Source of the DNA: Trifolium pratense
Lineage: Eukaryota > Streptophyta > Magnoliopsida > Fabales > Fabaceae
Assembly (NCBI RefSeq): GCF_020283565.1
Contig: NC_060063.1
Span: 49,188,856 to 49,252,855 of the forward strand
Direction of reading: 5' to 3'
DNA length: 64,000 bases
Made by a program: the position numbers and the translations under genes. Below the pieces are notes generated by a model. It saw nothing but the letters and a program-made list of their open reading frames with translations, was not told the DNA's origin and did not search any database. Below are positions 38,401 through 49,664 of this stretch, piece by piece (positions within the stretch are counted from its first letter, which is position 1; every line of letters starts with the position of its first letter).

Positions 38401-40319
38401 AAAAAACGAGAAAGTAACAAAACCTAAGTTGTTGAGTGAAGACTTGTAAATGGTTTTTATATCTAACATACCCCTTCAATTAAACCTTTTGCATGAACAT
38501 GTATTTATAGTCAGAAATCATATGCAACAAACTTGCCGGCTTAATAATTTATGTTAGTACAGATATACGGAGAAATATAATAAAATTTCCACAATCATCC
38601 CATTTTAAACTATGCACAATTGCTGGCTGCTTATGAAATGCAGCACATTGCAACCATATATCTAAAAATAAAAGAAAGTGTTGAAAAGATTTGTCCAATC
38701 ATCAAAAACATGAAGAAAAAATATAGAAATAATAATAATCATCTATAAACATTCCTAGAATAAAACTACAAACTGAAGCTACGCTAGAAGGGTGGACCCA
38801 TCATCCATATTTTAGTGAAGTTCAACTAAATGAGGCAGAGATCATTCAACTAATGGCATTTTATACCTTCCATGTAGATTTTGAATCCCCTGTTTTCGCT
38901 GACCGGAGCATTTCATGTAATAATCCTGGAGAAAATTTCAGAGCACAGAAGTTAAATGAGATTATCAGATCAGAAAATGAATGGTAATGGTTAAGCAATT
39001 TAGTATTAGAATGTTAAAAAGAAGAAAAACAAAATGCAAAAAGAAGCAATTGTTGTGAAGGAATTGTCCATTTCAACTATTCAAAACATGTCTGATTTAG
39101 TATATCCGCTAATGAAAAGAACAAAACGTGCTGCACTGGATTAGGTGCTGATATTGATTGGAAAAAAGAAAGCAAAAAAAAATGGCATATACAGGTATAC
39201 AGCAATGAATCATCTCTTGACGTTTTGAAGACAATATTAGAAATTAAGTTAAAGATGAAGAGGTGAAATGCTCAAAATGAAAATCCAACTTTGTAAGACG
39301 CATGAATTAAATAAAACGCTCAGTTATTATGGTCCATAAACTACGAGAAATTCCCTGTTAGTTTGTGTTTGCTGGGTTTTTTCATTTCAGGAAGTGCTCC
39401 TAACTCGATCAACATATCCTACTAAGCATCTTTTAAATTGAAAATATTAAGTTAAGAATTAAGAAGTCCAAATGAAAAAAGTTCACATGGGGGAGCTAGG
39501 ACTTCCCAATAGAGTATAGACTAGCAAGAACAAAGAAAGCAGGCAAAAGAGATAGCAACCAGAATTGTGCTTCTGCGCGTGCAACTCAAAGGAGTCTATA
39601 CAATAGTCCAAATTCTAATTACACCAACGAATATTAGCAAATAAGATGGTTAAATTCCTCAAATATACAATATGTAAATGGTTACTATACTTCGCATCAT
39701 AAAATAAGTGTTATAACTTATAAGTTATAACAAGACACACTAGTCTAACTCATTGTCTAATTCTGAAACATATCCATTTCAATATTCTCTGATAATTTCC
39801 CCATTCAGTAAGGCAAAACATCATATCCAACAGAATCGAATCAACCAAATAACATACTAAATCTAGCAAAACCCTTCAAAACTAGACTAGCATATTCCAA
39901 TCGTCATTACTTAAAATTTCTTCTTAATTACCCCTTTAAGCAACCAAATCCGTAGTTTAGCATCACACAATATGATCCAATCTTCACATGCCTTGTAGTT
40001 TAACTAATAAAACTCCCAAACCAAACAAAAATTAAAAGCGCCAATGCACAAAACACAAATTATATTTCTGTTAACTAAGATCAGAACCAATGCGTGAAGA
40101 TAACGCAGAATTCGAAAATCAACCATGAGCAAACACTGTTTAGTTTAGTATATACTATATAGTATTATTCACTAACAAAAGGAATCAAAATAAACAGAAA
40201 AAAGTTGAATAATCAGCAAAATAATAAAAAATGAAAAGGAACTTACTCTCGCGGCTAATTTGTTTGAGGTTTTTGTATTCACCGCCATAAGAGGAAGAAT
40301 CGGAATCTGTAAGCGACAT
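28718..40319 (-). CDS. KEU: Sec1/Munc18 family protein, KEULE type
   Basis: Twenty-one exons in transcript order: 40247-40319, 38867-38925, 37813-37894, 35983-36061, 35210-35260, 35017-35113, 34864-34896, 33807-33932, 33504-33698, 33334-33417, 33154-33252, 32954-33030, 31376-31472, 30785-30910, 30352-30447, 30153-30272, 29998-30072, 29413-29603, 29045-29135, 28867-28956, 28718-28774. All joins keep frame and give 665 residues, about the length of Arabidopsis KEULE. Sec1/Munc18 proteins clasp syntaxins and drive SNARE fusion; KEULE works with KNOLLE at the cell plate in cytokinesis and in root-hair growth. The Sec1 domain covers most of the protein. Recognisable blocks are [13 protein letters not shown] near 44, [10 protein letters not shown] near 86, [17 protein letters not shown] near 600 and the C-terminal [11 protein letters not shown]1B is a close alternative identity. 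Introns carry an AG microsatellite and at least one MITE. Confidence 0.95.
32510..32662. mobile_element. MITE-like inverted repeat in KEULE intron 12
   Basis: GAGGAAGTCTTATATGGGCA on the left is mirrored by TGCCCGCATAAGACTTCCTC on the right, arms about 30 bp. I could not define a target duplication. Confidence 0.65.
34124..34304. mobile_element. Mutator-type MITE in KEULE intron 7
   Basis: The ends are inverted (GAGTTGGGATCCTCTCCATT left; the complement of the right end reads GAGTCAATATCCGCTCCATT). A perfect 9-bp duplication GGTTTCATG lies at 34115-34123 and 34305-34313. Confidence 0.85.
34379..34426. repeat. 16-bp direct repeat around a 16-nt insert (KEULE intron 7)
   Basis: ACAAGAATGGTTTTTT occurs at 34379-34394 and 34411-34426. 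The insert TTTTTGACTAAAAAAC is a T run plus a few bases. Same class as the other micro-insertions. Confidence 0.7.
35425..35472. repeat. AG microsatellite in KEULE intron 4
   Basis: About 23 units of AG with no interruption, between exons 4 and 5. Confidence 0.97.
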
Positions 40320-40787
40320 GGTGATGGTGATGGTGATGAAAGCGAAGGCTTAAAGCACAACCGTTGATCGATCGGAAACAAGAAGGAGAACGAAATCGGC
40401 GATGATCGGAAAACCTAATTCAAACTATGAAGGAAAAAAAAATGAAATAGAAAACGGTTAGTTGAAATTATAAGGTACGGAAAAGGGGAAGAGTTGGTTT
40501 AAAGAGAAGAATGAATGATGATTTGATTTTACCGGTAGTTGAAGGAAGAAGCATGACGTGTTGAAAGAGTTGAGAAGAAGAAATTTCTGAGAAGCGTAGT
40601 GGACCGATTAAGGACGAGGTCCTGAGCCGGCACCGCATGTCGTTGAACCGCTAGTGGGCTCCACCCTCTAACGCCAACGCATTTCTACGTCTCTCTTTTG
40701 TCAAATTAACCTTCTCTTCTAGTACCTTTTTTTTTTTCCCTTTCTTGTTCTTTTTGTTTTTTTTTTTCATTTACTAAATTTTTTTTT

Positions 40788-40828
40788 AGGTTTTTATATT
40801 TAATCAAAAAAGGTTTTTATATTTAATC
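40788..40828. repeat. 18-bp perfect direct repeat separated by AAAAA
   Basis: AGGTTTTTATATTTAATC at 40788-40805 and again at 40811-40828, with only five A between. This is the shortest of the micro-insertion series. Confidence 0.7.
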
Positions 40829-41087
40829 TAATACCATTTGTACATTTTTTTAGATTAGATTAGATATTATTTTTTTAAGGAAATTTTTTAGATTAGATAA
40901 AAGTGTAAAAAAATATATCAGATAAAAAAAATTATTTTTTGATAACAATGTAAAAAAATATATATTTTATAAAAAAATTATGACCGTTTATCATCGCTTA
41001 ACATTTCATATTAAAAAAAATATTAACTTTGTTTATAATAAAATTACAAATTTTTAAATAGTGAACTAGCGAAACACTTGTATTAGA

Positions 41088-41137
<50 letters not shown>

Positions 41138-41483
41138 GTGTGCATGCATAATTTATTCATGATTGCTCTTCGCCCCTTCCTCTATTGCTTAGAGCCCTCG
41201 TAAATTTTCAAAAATGCCCCTAAAAGTAGCTATCGGGAGTTAAAATTTGGTGGGACATTTCTGAGAGATAACACTCGGTAAGCAAAAAAACGAAATTCAT
41301 GATTTTAACCTACAAACGATATAACATCGTAAAAAAGGCATATAAATATAATCTCTTATTTTCCATTCTATTTTCAAATAATGACCGTAACCCTAAAACG
41401 CGACACTGTTCATCATCTCACTATTTATCATCAATTCCTCGTTGAAGTAAAAAGGGTTACACTTATATTGCTTTTCATCAAGT

Positions 41484-43170
41484 ATAAGGGTGTGTTTGGC
41501 CCGACTTTTTTATGCTTTAAAAGTTACTTTATAATTAAAGTAAAAATAAAGTTAAAGTTGTTTGGTATTTATTAGTTTTTTCTACTTAATGAGGACTTTT
41601 AAGTGATAATCTATTGTTTAATTTTTTTTATAAAATTTTTGGTTTTATTACAAATTACCGTAAAAAACTTAAACAGTCAATTTATTAAATATATAATTTT
41701 TCATTTTGAACAATATTCATATACAATTATATAAAAAAAATCATGCACTATCATACAAAACATTAGAATAAATTACGGAATGAAATGAAAAAAAAAAGAA
41801 AAAGAAAAAAGAAGTTAACGAAATAAAACATAATAAATATAAATATTTAAATATAACAAAATGAAAGATGAAAGTTACAAAACCAAAACAATGAAACAAA
41901 TTAAATAAAAACTAATAAAAAGGAACAAGGAAACAAATAATAAAACTAATAAACTAATGCACCTAGAGTTTAATTTTCAAACTCTAACATTAAAAAAAAA
42001 AAAAAAAGGCATGGCAGGCAACATGACCATTAAAAAAACATGACGACCATTAAAAAACTTGACAAAAAAATATACAGTACTATCATACTATGATAAGAAA
42101 AATAAACTAAAATATAATGAAATTGAAAAAGTGGTGTTGGGCAGATTCGAAGGGTGTACTATGAAAATAAGTAGCCGCTTGGTAAAATAAGTTGATATTT
42201 TTGACTTTTTTTCATGTTCCTCATACATTGTTTTTCTTCACAAAAATAAAGTCCTTATTTTTTCTAGCACTTATTTCAATTTGTGTTTGACCTGACCTCT
42301 CTTTAAAGCATAGTAGTTAATCCCGGATCCCGGAGCGGAGCGGCCAGCCCCAAAACTGGGATAGCAGCATCCCGGGGAGCGGGATGACCGGGATGCCGCT
42401 ATTATTTTTTATTTATTTATAAATTACATAAATAATACTATAAACATATAATTAATGTAAAATTAAACAAACATCTCAAAATCCATAAAACATTCATAAA
42501 TTAAAAATTAAAAACACAAATCTCAAGTCTACAACACCTTCTTCATCTTTGTCAAAAAAAAAAAAAACACCTTCATCATAAAGTAACTAAAAATTACCAA
42601 CAAAAGTCAAGCAAAATAAATAAGCAAAAGTCAAGTCTCCAACACTTAGATTAATAAAGTAACTAAAAATTAAAACTCGAGTTCATCATCAAAGTCTAAG
42701 TCTAATCATCCGAGGTTGAAGAAGAAACAACGGATGAAGGTTGAAGAAGAAACAGCAGATGAAGGTTGAAGAAGTTTGGATCTTGAGAGTGAGAGAAGAT
42801 AGTACGATAGCGTGAGAGAAAGAATGAATTGCGGCTAGGGTTTAGTTAGGAGTAACAATTTTAAAGGTAAAAAACCAATTTTACCCTTACTAAAATGAGT
42901 GAGATTTCAAAAATGGCCTTTAAAACCCATGAAAACAAAATCTCAGTCCTAACCCGGGATGGCAACCCGGGACCCGCTCCGCTCCGGTCCACTGGGAACC
43001 TACTGGGATCCCACCGAGAAGCTTAGCTGCGCCGCTCCATCCCATCCCGTCCCGGCAGAGCTCCGCTCCGCTCTGCTCTACCGGGATCCCACTGGGATCG
43101 CCCGGGATTGACTACCATGCTTTAAAGTAACAAGAAAAGTCATGAAAAAGTTGGGTCAAACGGTACCTAA
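41484..43170. mobile_element. older outer element interrupted by the hAT element
   Basis: AGGGTGTGTTTGGCCCGACT at the left resembles the complement of the right end, TTAGGTACCGTTTGACCCAACT. CTTTAAAAGTTACTTTA beside the left end also matches the sequence around the hAT insertion site. Boundaries are approximate, and it may be two related elements side by side. Confidence 0.45.
42309..43119. mobile_element. non-autonomous hAT-like element with GC-rich ends
   Basis: The termini are inverted (CATAGTAGTTAATCCCGG left; the complement of the right end reads CATGGTAGTCAATCCCGG). The duplication CTTTAAAG at 42301-42308 and 43120-43127 is 8 bp, the size typical of hAT elements. The subterminal DNA is full of GGAGCGGAGC and CCGGGATCCC words, in sharp contrast to the AT-rich middle. 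No transposase frame is present. It sits inside another element. Confidence 0.85.
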
Positions 43171-43960
43171 GTGTTAATTTCTACTCACTTCTTTTTCATT
43201 TCTACTTTTTTTTTTATTTTTAGTTTATCCCTTGCATTAGTTTGTTGTTGTTTGAATTTGGTAGTATATGTTGTTGTTGTTTTTACGTGGTCTTTGTTAA
43301 CGTTAGTTTATTAATATTTACATCAAACTGTTTGACATAATGTATGTTTGGCAAAAGGCTTGGATTAATTGAAATAGTGAAAACTACAAGTGGAGAAAAA
43401 CAGCATTAAGAGCTCAACAACACTAGGCAATGGATTGGAGAAGCAATTGTGACGAGAATAAAATCATGATACATCATTAAACCATAGTAATAAGATAAAT
43501 GATACATAAACTATTGATCAAAATGAAAACCTATAAGATGTTTTAATAACATGTTAAAACCTGTAGGTATATATAATATAATAGTTACTCTTAAAGGAGG
43601 CTCTCTGAACTAAAAAAATGTACATGAGAAATATGAAAAGTTCTAGAGGATATTTTTTCGTTAAATTTACTACGACTAATAAGTTAATAATTTAAAGCAT
43701 TTTCTTCGCATCCAAAATAAATCAAACTATTGTGAGACTAACAACTAAATTGAGATCAACAAACATATCACAATTACCATAATTTTAAAGTTAAAGATAA
43801 CACATTAAATTATAAAGTTTTATGATTTTGATACATAAATTAACACATTAAATTTTAAATTTTTACTATTTTTTTGGTACATAAATAACATTTTTTTAAA
43901 GGGAAAAAATAAATAAAAGTAGAGTAAAGTTTGTTATATCAGAAGATGGCGGTGTATAAT

Positions 43961-44002
43961 TGGGCCCATTTCGTTATTTGGAAGTTGCGAAACAAAGCCC
44001 AT
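43961..44002 (+). promoter_or_regulatory. two site-II motifs before the MLF gene
   Basis: TGGGCCCAT at 43961-43969 and AAGCCCAT at 43995-44002 contain the TGGGCY core bound by TCP factors in promoters of plant growth and ribosome-related genes. They lie before the inferred non-coding first exon. Confidence 0.45.
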
Positions 44003-44189
44003 GAAATTTTCGTGCATTGCTGGACAATCCTCGTGTTTATTGGCATACTAGAAAGTTCCATGCCAATCGAACGAAAACGCGAATTGTAAAAGAAATCCGC
44101 ATAAATACGCAAAATCATTTTTTATTTTCATTCGACAAAAATCAATTGATCACACTTTTAGAATCCTCTCTTTTCTCTTCAACTGCTTC

Positions 44190-44952
44190 TGAGGTACTCA
44201 TCTTCTCTCAATTCTCAAAAATATCTTAGGTCTCAGAATTTCAATTATGATCGTTTCGTTTTATGCTTGCTGAATTTTCAATCGTTTTAGTCGATCTTCG
44301 TGTTTAACTTAATTAGTTCCATTCATGTTTTATAATTTGATAATCGGTGAATAATCGGTGAATGTGTTTTATGTTGCTTTGCTTAGATCCTTTTGTGAGT
44401 TATGATGATGATTCTGTTGTTGTTTGAAACGAGTAGTTTGCTTCTGAATTTAGAAGATTATAATAAGGTAAGAAACTAATTTTGGAGAATATAATAAGGG
44501 ACTTAACTAATTTGGAAGATTATATAATAAGGGAAGTAACTAATTTGGAAGGTTATAATAAGGGATTTAACTAATTTGGAAGATTATAATAAGGGACGTA
44601 ACTAACTTGGAAGATTATAACAAGGGTTTGTTAATTATTCATGTAGAATTTTAGAGTTATTCTTTAAAATTTTGTTTGAATTTGAACTGAATCCACTATT
44701 ACTGTATGTACGGGTTATACATTATTTAGCTATCTTAAATATGTCCTGTAAGCATATTAGTATAGTGAATAATGCACTTGCATGTATTTAAGATTTCGAT
44801 GGAAATAACAGAGTACAAAAGGTAACTAATTTGTAAGATTATAAGAAGGGTTTGTTCATATTGAATTATTTTCTCAAATCATGTTTGAATTGAAAGAAAT
44901 ACATTATTTGCGGTTGTGATTTAGTTGTCTTAAATGCGTCTTGTACTTCCAG
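44190..44952 (+). other. probable intron in the 5' leader of the MLF gene
   Basis: A donor-like GAG/GTACTC near 44190 and an acceptor TTCCAG/CG near 44952 bracket DNA without a frame, 32 bp before the start codon. This would give a non-coding first exon around 44000-44190. The assignment is inferred. Confidence 0.45.
44453..44632. repeat. minisatellite in the 5' region of the MLF gene
   Basis: Five or six imperfect copies of a 30-38-bp unit read roughly ACTAATTTGGAAGATTATAA then TAAGGGA. A further copy at about 44822-44860 is followed by the same downstream sequence, so a larger segment was also duplicated. Confidence 0.85.
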
Positions 44953-44983
44953 CGATTACTGCACTTAGAGTTTGAATAGCAGA

Positions 44984-47749
44984 ATGCAAGGACGCGGTGG
45001 GCCTGGTGGTGGTAGGGATCCTTTCTCTGACTTTGGTGCCCCTTTCGGTGGTTTTGGAGGCCATGGTTCCTTTGGACCGGGTTTAATGTCCAGTTTTTTT
45101 GGGGGAAGGGACCCGTTTGATGATCCCTTCTTCAACAGACCTTTTGGAGGGATGTTCCAGTCTAGTATGTTTGGTGGTTTGTCTCCTTTTCCTCCAGAAA
45201 TGCAGCGGTCTGGCATTTTGGATGGTCCGTCTGGGTTTCCTTTTCCTCGGGAAATGCAACAATCTGGTTTTCCTTTTGCTCCAGATATGCAGCCATCTGG
45301 ATTACCATTCAACCCGAACATGCATCCATCTGGGTTTCTTGAGCATTCAGAGCCTAGTAGTCGAAGGGGCCCAATCATTCAGGAATTGGACTCTGATGAT
45401 GAAAATGAGAATGCAATGGAAGAGAAGATAGAAAATCCTAAAAAGCATAGACGGTCAAGCATTGAACCTTCTGTTGAACATCCAGATGATGAATTTGAAG
45501 GTAATTTCTGTTTACTGTTTAGCATTAACCAATAGGTGCTCGGGCTTTTGCTCTATCTCTAAAAGTTGTAGTTTGTATTTGTTTTGGCTAATTTGTATTG
45601 GGGTGGGGGGTCGTATTGCATTTGCAGGGAAGAAGATCAGACATGTGCAGGGTAGAAATGAGTACAACAGGTTCAATGCTCAACAGCTTCAGCCTCAGCC
45701 TCAAACTCGCAGCTTCAGCTTCCAGAGCTCAACAGTTAGCTATGGTGGTCCAAATGGAACATATTATACTTCATCAAAGACAAGGAGGACCGGAAGTGAC
45801 GGAGTAAGCTTTTATGCTGTTTTAAATATTGACTGTATGCAGGATTTGCATAATGTTATTTTCTGATTCCATCTTCATTGTGTTAGGTGACACTTGAGGA
45901 GAGCAAGGAGGCTGATAGTTCCACAAGGCAAGCTTCTCACAGGATTTCTAGAGGCCTGCATGACAAGGTATCCTCTTTGGGGGCAATGTATTTAGTAGGT
46001 TTGGTTTTGGGATAACTTTTGCTGTGTTTCTTTAGGGTTTTTACCATATCCTTGATTTTATTTATTATTTACTTTACTTTTAACTATTATTTTTGTAGGG
46101 GCACACCCTTTCAAGAAAACTTAATCCAGATGGTAAGGTGGATACTATGCAGACTCTGCACAACATCAATGAAGGTCTGTTAGCTTATACTTAATTTTGT
46201 GGCGTGATACCATGACTAATATAGCAGTTCTATACCCTCACATGTCAGCATTGCTAAAGGTTTTGCGTTGTTTTTCGCAGAAGAACTTTCTGGCTTTGAA
46301 GAAGAATGGAAGGGAAAGGGTCAAAAGTACATGCCTGGATGGAGCGGGAGTATTGGTGAGTATCTTGGTTACTTGATGAATGAGGATGCGGGTGATTAAT
46401 TTCTAGATGATATCTCTACAATTTATTAAATATTATTGAAAGTTTTACCTTTTTCATATTTGTGCCAAACGTTTCCATGAAGTTAGTGTTAGCATATTTG
46501 CCAAATTGTGAAAATTCACTGTATTATAAATGTGAATTTACTTGAATACTTAAAATGCAAGGAAATAAAACAGTTGTACAGAGTGAATAGTGATGCTATA
46601 TGTTGCAAAATTCGTAAAATCAGTACACCTGAAATGCCATGCAGTTTTGCAATTTTTAGCCAACTATATGTTTAACAAAAGAAAGACCCCATGTTACAGT
46701 GTATTTGTGGACACATTTTTAGCACTGTTTTGGTGCTTTAGTGTATGTTGTTACGTTGTATGGAACTTTTCAATCCCCCCTTTCAATTTTCTTCAACTAC
46801 CACATGTTTTCATACATCTATTTGTATATTAATTCTAACTTGCACATATGAGTTCACAGCCATACACATCAGAATACACCCCATGAAAAAGCCATCTCAC
46901 TCCATACATGCTAGATGTGTGGCTTTTTCATGGGGTGTATTCTGATGTGTATGGCTGTGAACTCATTATCATGTTATTGGAAATATTATTTTGTTATCGA
47001 TTTCTTTTATGATGTATAGAAAACTACAAAGTTCACTAGTGTGATTTTTCTAACTCATGCTCTAAATAATAGAATAATGAGAAGTAGGGAAACAGTGTTG
47101 GAGATGTATCAATTACCATGCATTTGATGGTGCAGAGAGTATGGCTTAGTATGCCTGTTGTATTTGCAGTTTTTTTTTTTTTTAACAAACAATGTTAGTG
47201 CAGTTAATTGTATGTTACATGATAAATTATGATTAGTAAATAATAGTTTATAACAGTTTATTTTCAAATTTCCTGTCTCATTGTTTTTCATGTTTTTAGT
47301 TTTTACATAAAAAGGCAGCAAAATTTCTACCAAAAAAATAAATAAATAAAAAGGCAGCAAAATTTCTACCAAAAAAATAAAATAATAAAAAGGCGGCAAA
47401 ACCACTGTAGAATTCAATGTGTGGCACACAAGTCATGTATAGTATTATTATGGGATTGTTCTGCACTAAAATACTGTTGCTGTTGAACGCCATTTTTTCT
47501 TTAAAACAGCAGTATGCCATTTATGTGTCATTTTAACCTGTTATTGTTTTTGTTTTAGGAGCTAGCCATAGTGGACAAGCTGAGCATGCTGGGCAGGGAG
47601 GTTGGCTGCTCCCTTCATCGGAGCATAGTCATCCTGCGGGAACACCCGAAATTAGAGGTAAAGTGAGTTCTTCTCACGCACAGGGGAGGTTGAAGACAGA
47701 TTCAAATGGTAGGGGTGCATACCACCCAGGAAGGCAGGGCCAAAATTAA
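44984..47749 (+). CDS. myeloid leukemia factor (MLF) family protein
   Basis: Exons 44984-45500, 45628-45803, 45887-45967, 46099-46174, 46281-46355 and 47559-47749 join in frame to 371 residues. The N-terminus (1-70) is rich in Gly and Phe. Four diverged copies of a short motif follow (PEMQRSGI 71, REMQQSGF 89, PDMQPSGL 100, PNMHPSGF 111), then an acidic patch (ELDSDDENEN) and a basic one (PKKHRR). The conserved MLF core runs from about 174 to 305, with FSFQSSTVSYGGPNG, SRGLHDKGHTLSRKLNPDGK and LSGFEEEWKGK. MLF proteins in animals shuttle between nucleus and cytoplasm and bind chaperones and aggregates; the plant role is poorly known. I start at 44984 because the in-frame codon upstream is TTG after the inferred leader splice. 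The last intron holds a perfect hairpin. Confidence 0.92.
46848..46966. repeat. perfect 47-bp inverted repeat with a 25-nt loop (MLF intron 5)
   Basis: Arms at 46848-46894 and 46920-46966 are exact reverse complements (ATGAGTTCACAGCCATACAC at the left outer end). The loop is 46895-46919. There is no obvious target duplication. It may be a young MITE or a small-RNA hairpin precursor carried in the pre-mRNA. Confidence 0.95.
47303..47400. repeat. three near-copies of a 38-bp A-rich unit (MLF intron 5)
   Basis: AAAAAGGCAGCAAAATTTCT followed by ACCAAAAAAATAAA occurs twice, and a third partial copy begins AAAAAGGCGGCAAAACC. Confidence 0.85.
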
Positions 47750-49664
47750 TTTTCCATCTGTAGTCAAGTTGACTAGTACTCGAGTCCCATTCACCTTAGC
47801 AACAGTGTCATGATATTTCTTATGTTATTACCTCTTGGTGTGTTTTCTCTTTCCCTCACCATAGGTAGGTGTATATGATAATCTTAGCTGTAGTTTTTGT
47901 GCCATAATAGGAAAGATTAAGCCATTGAAAATGTTATGGTGATGCCAGTGTCTGAGATCTGTACAACTTGTTATAACTCGCGTAGTGGTTTATATTACTG
48001 CTGTTCATACTGCTTGCGGTTGTTTAGTTGTATTCATGAATTTGTGTATGAGGTGTTTATCTTTTCCAGTGCAACTTTTATGCTATACTCTATTTTGTTG
48101 AACATGGCAGCTTGCACATGAATGCGATCATGTAAGGGAAGATCATTGATACATAAGGAGGAAGTACCTGTCCTTCAACTGGTCCTGAATTTGGATAATA
48201 TCAAATTCAGACCCAAATGTGATCTTTAAAAATAAATAAATTTTATACGGTGTCAACGTACATAGCCTTACATATAAACTTCTTATAGTTTTTTTAAGCA
48301 GGCGTGCATGAGGTGGTTATCTTGTTCTGTTCAACTTTTATGCTGCACTCCATTTTGTTCAAGGATTCAATGATAAAAATGGCGCCTGCACGAAAAAGCA
48401 ATCATGTAGTAGGGGTGGATTGTAAACGGATTAGGAGTAAGAACCATCTATAATATTAAATTTTACATGAAAAAACAGAGTATAGAAAGCTGCTAGTGCC
48501 GTGGTTCCCCCCTCCCTCACCCCTGATTTTCATATTTAACTTGATCCATGAAGTATGTCCAAGAGTTCTGCATGTAGTGTATTTGAAACCTGAATATGGT
48601 GGAGTCTTAAATAATTTTCCAACAAATATTTAATTGGATATATGATAAATTAGTGAAAAATGTTTATCACAGTTTTATAAGCTATTTGTCATATTTTAAT
48701 AAACTCACAATATATGCTTATCATTGGAATGAAGAGAGAGCTTATGGAAAAGTATCCACTTCAAATTTAGCCAGCTCCATTCTATATAATATTAACATAT
48801 TTTTTAAAAAAATTATTTTTGAGTTATTGTTCAAAAATATTGTTTTTGAGTTAATCTTAAATTTATCTTCTTTTATGCGATATATTTTTATTCTTCACAC
48901 TTATTTTTTTAAAAGTATTCCAATTATCTATTTCAAAATTTATTTTTTGACTCAATTTTAAATTTATAATTATTTATTTAATGATACATCCCAACGTAAA
49001 GAGCATATATTGAGTATAAGAACTTATGATCTAAGCTCACATGTTATAGTTTCTCACCACAACACCAATACTCCATCTATCTCCCTCTATCAGGTCTGTT
49101 GCATCAACATTAAACTTAGATATCCAATAAACATAACATATCAGCATATTTGAACCTCCATTTAACATTTTAACAACTCTTCTTTCATCCTAAAAATCAA
49201 ATCAAACAAATAAAATTTAAAATATTTTGTCTCTACAACCCTTCAACCAAACATATCATTAATTTTTATAGGACATTCCTTAGCATACGTTTGATCTACA
49301 AAATATAAATATTATAAAGAACAATACATCATGACAAAGTTTAAAGTATTAAACAAAGTTTATCTTATACAATATTTGATACAATATAAAAAAAAAATTG
49401 TATATTAAAGAACTTATAAAAATTACAAAAAATTATCACGTGATTCACTTTATCTTCCCTAGACTCCCAATTTGTTCAATTTCAAGAAGTTTTAAAATTA
49501 AACACACAACAACTAAAATTGATGTTATTTAGTCATTTATTTTTTAGCAGATAAAATCTGAAAAAAAAATAAAATAAAGAAAAAACCGTGAACATGAAAT
49601 TGGTACCAGAATCAAATCAAAACAAAATAAACAGAGTAGGGATTGTGGACGTAACTAAACTTTG
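47750..49664. other. spacer between the MLF and release-factor genes
   Basis: The first part is the MLF 3' UTR. The rest is AT-rich (notably 48600-49500) with no coding signal. A CTTTTATGC-containing segment occurs twice (near 48070 and 48335), suggesting a small duplication. Confidence 0.55.

Larger units (their letters stand above)
40400..43920. other. intergenic transposon zone between KEULE and MLF
   Basis: The region includes a TA repeat (about 41093-41133), a TE beginning near 41484 with AGGGTGTGTTTGGCCCGAC, and a nested hAT element at 42309-43119. I see no host gene. KEULE's 5' leader and promoter must lie in about 40320-40700, but I cannot place the start site. Confidence 0.6.

Noticed and set aside
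44453..44632. CRISPR-like repeat array
   Set aside because: The units are adjacent and imperfect with no unique spacers, and the genome is a plant's; it is a minisatellite.
44965..45378. Gly/Pro-rich frame antisense to MLF exon 1
   Set aside because: It is the complement of the Gly-rich coding exon and has no independent support.
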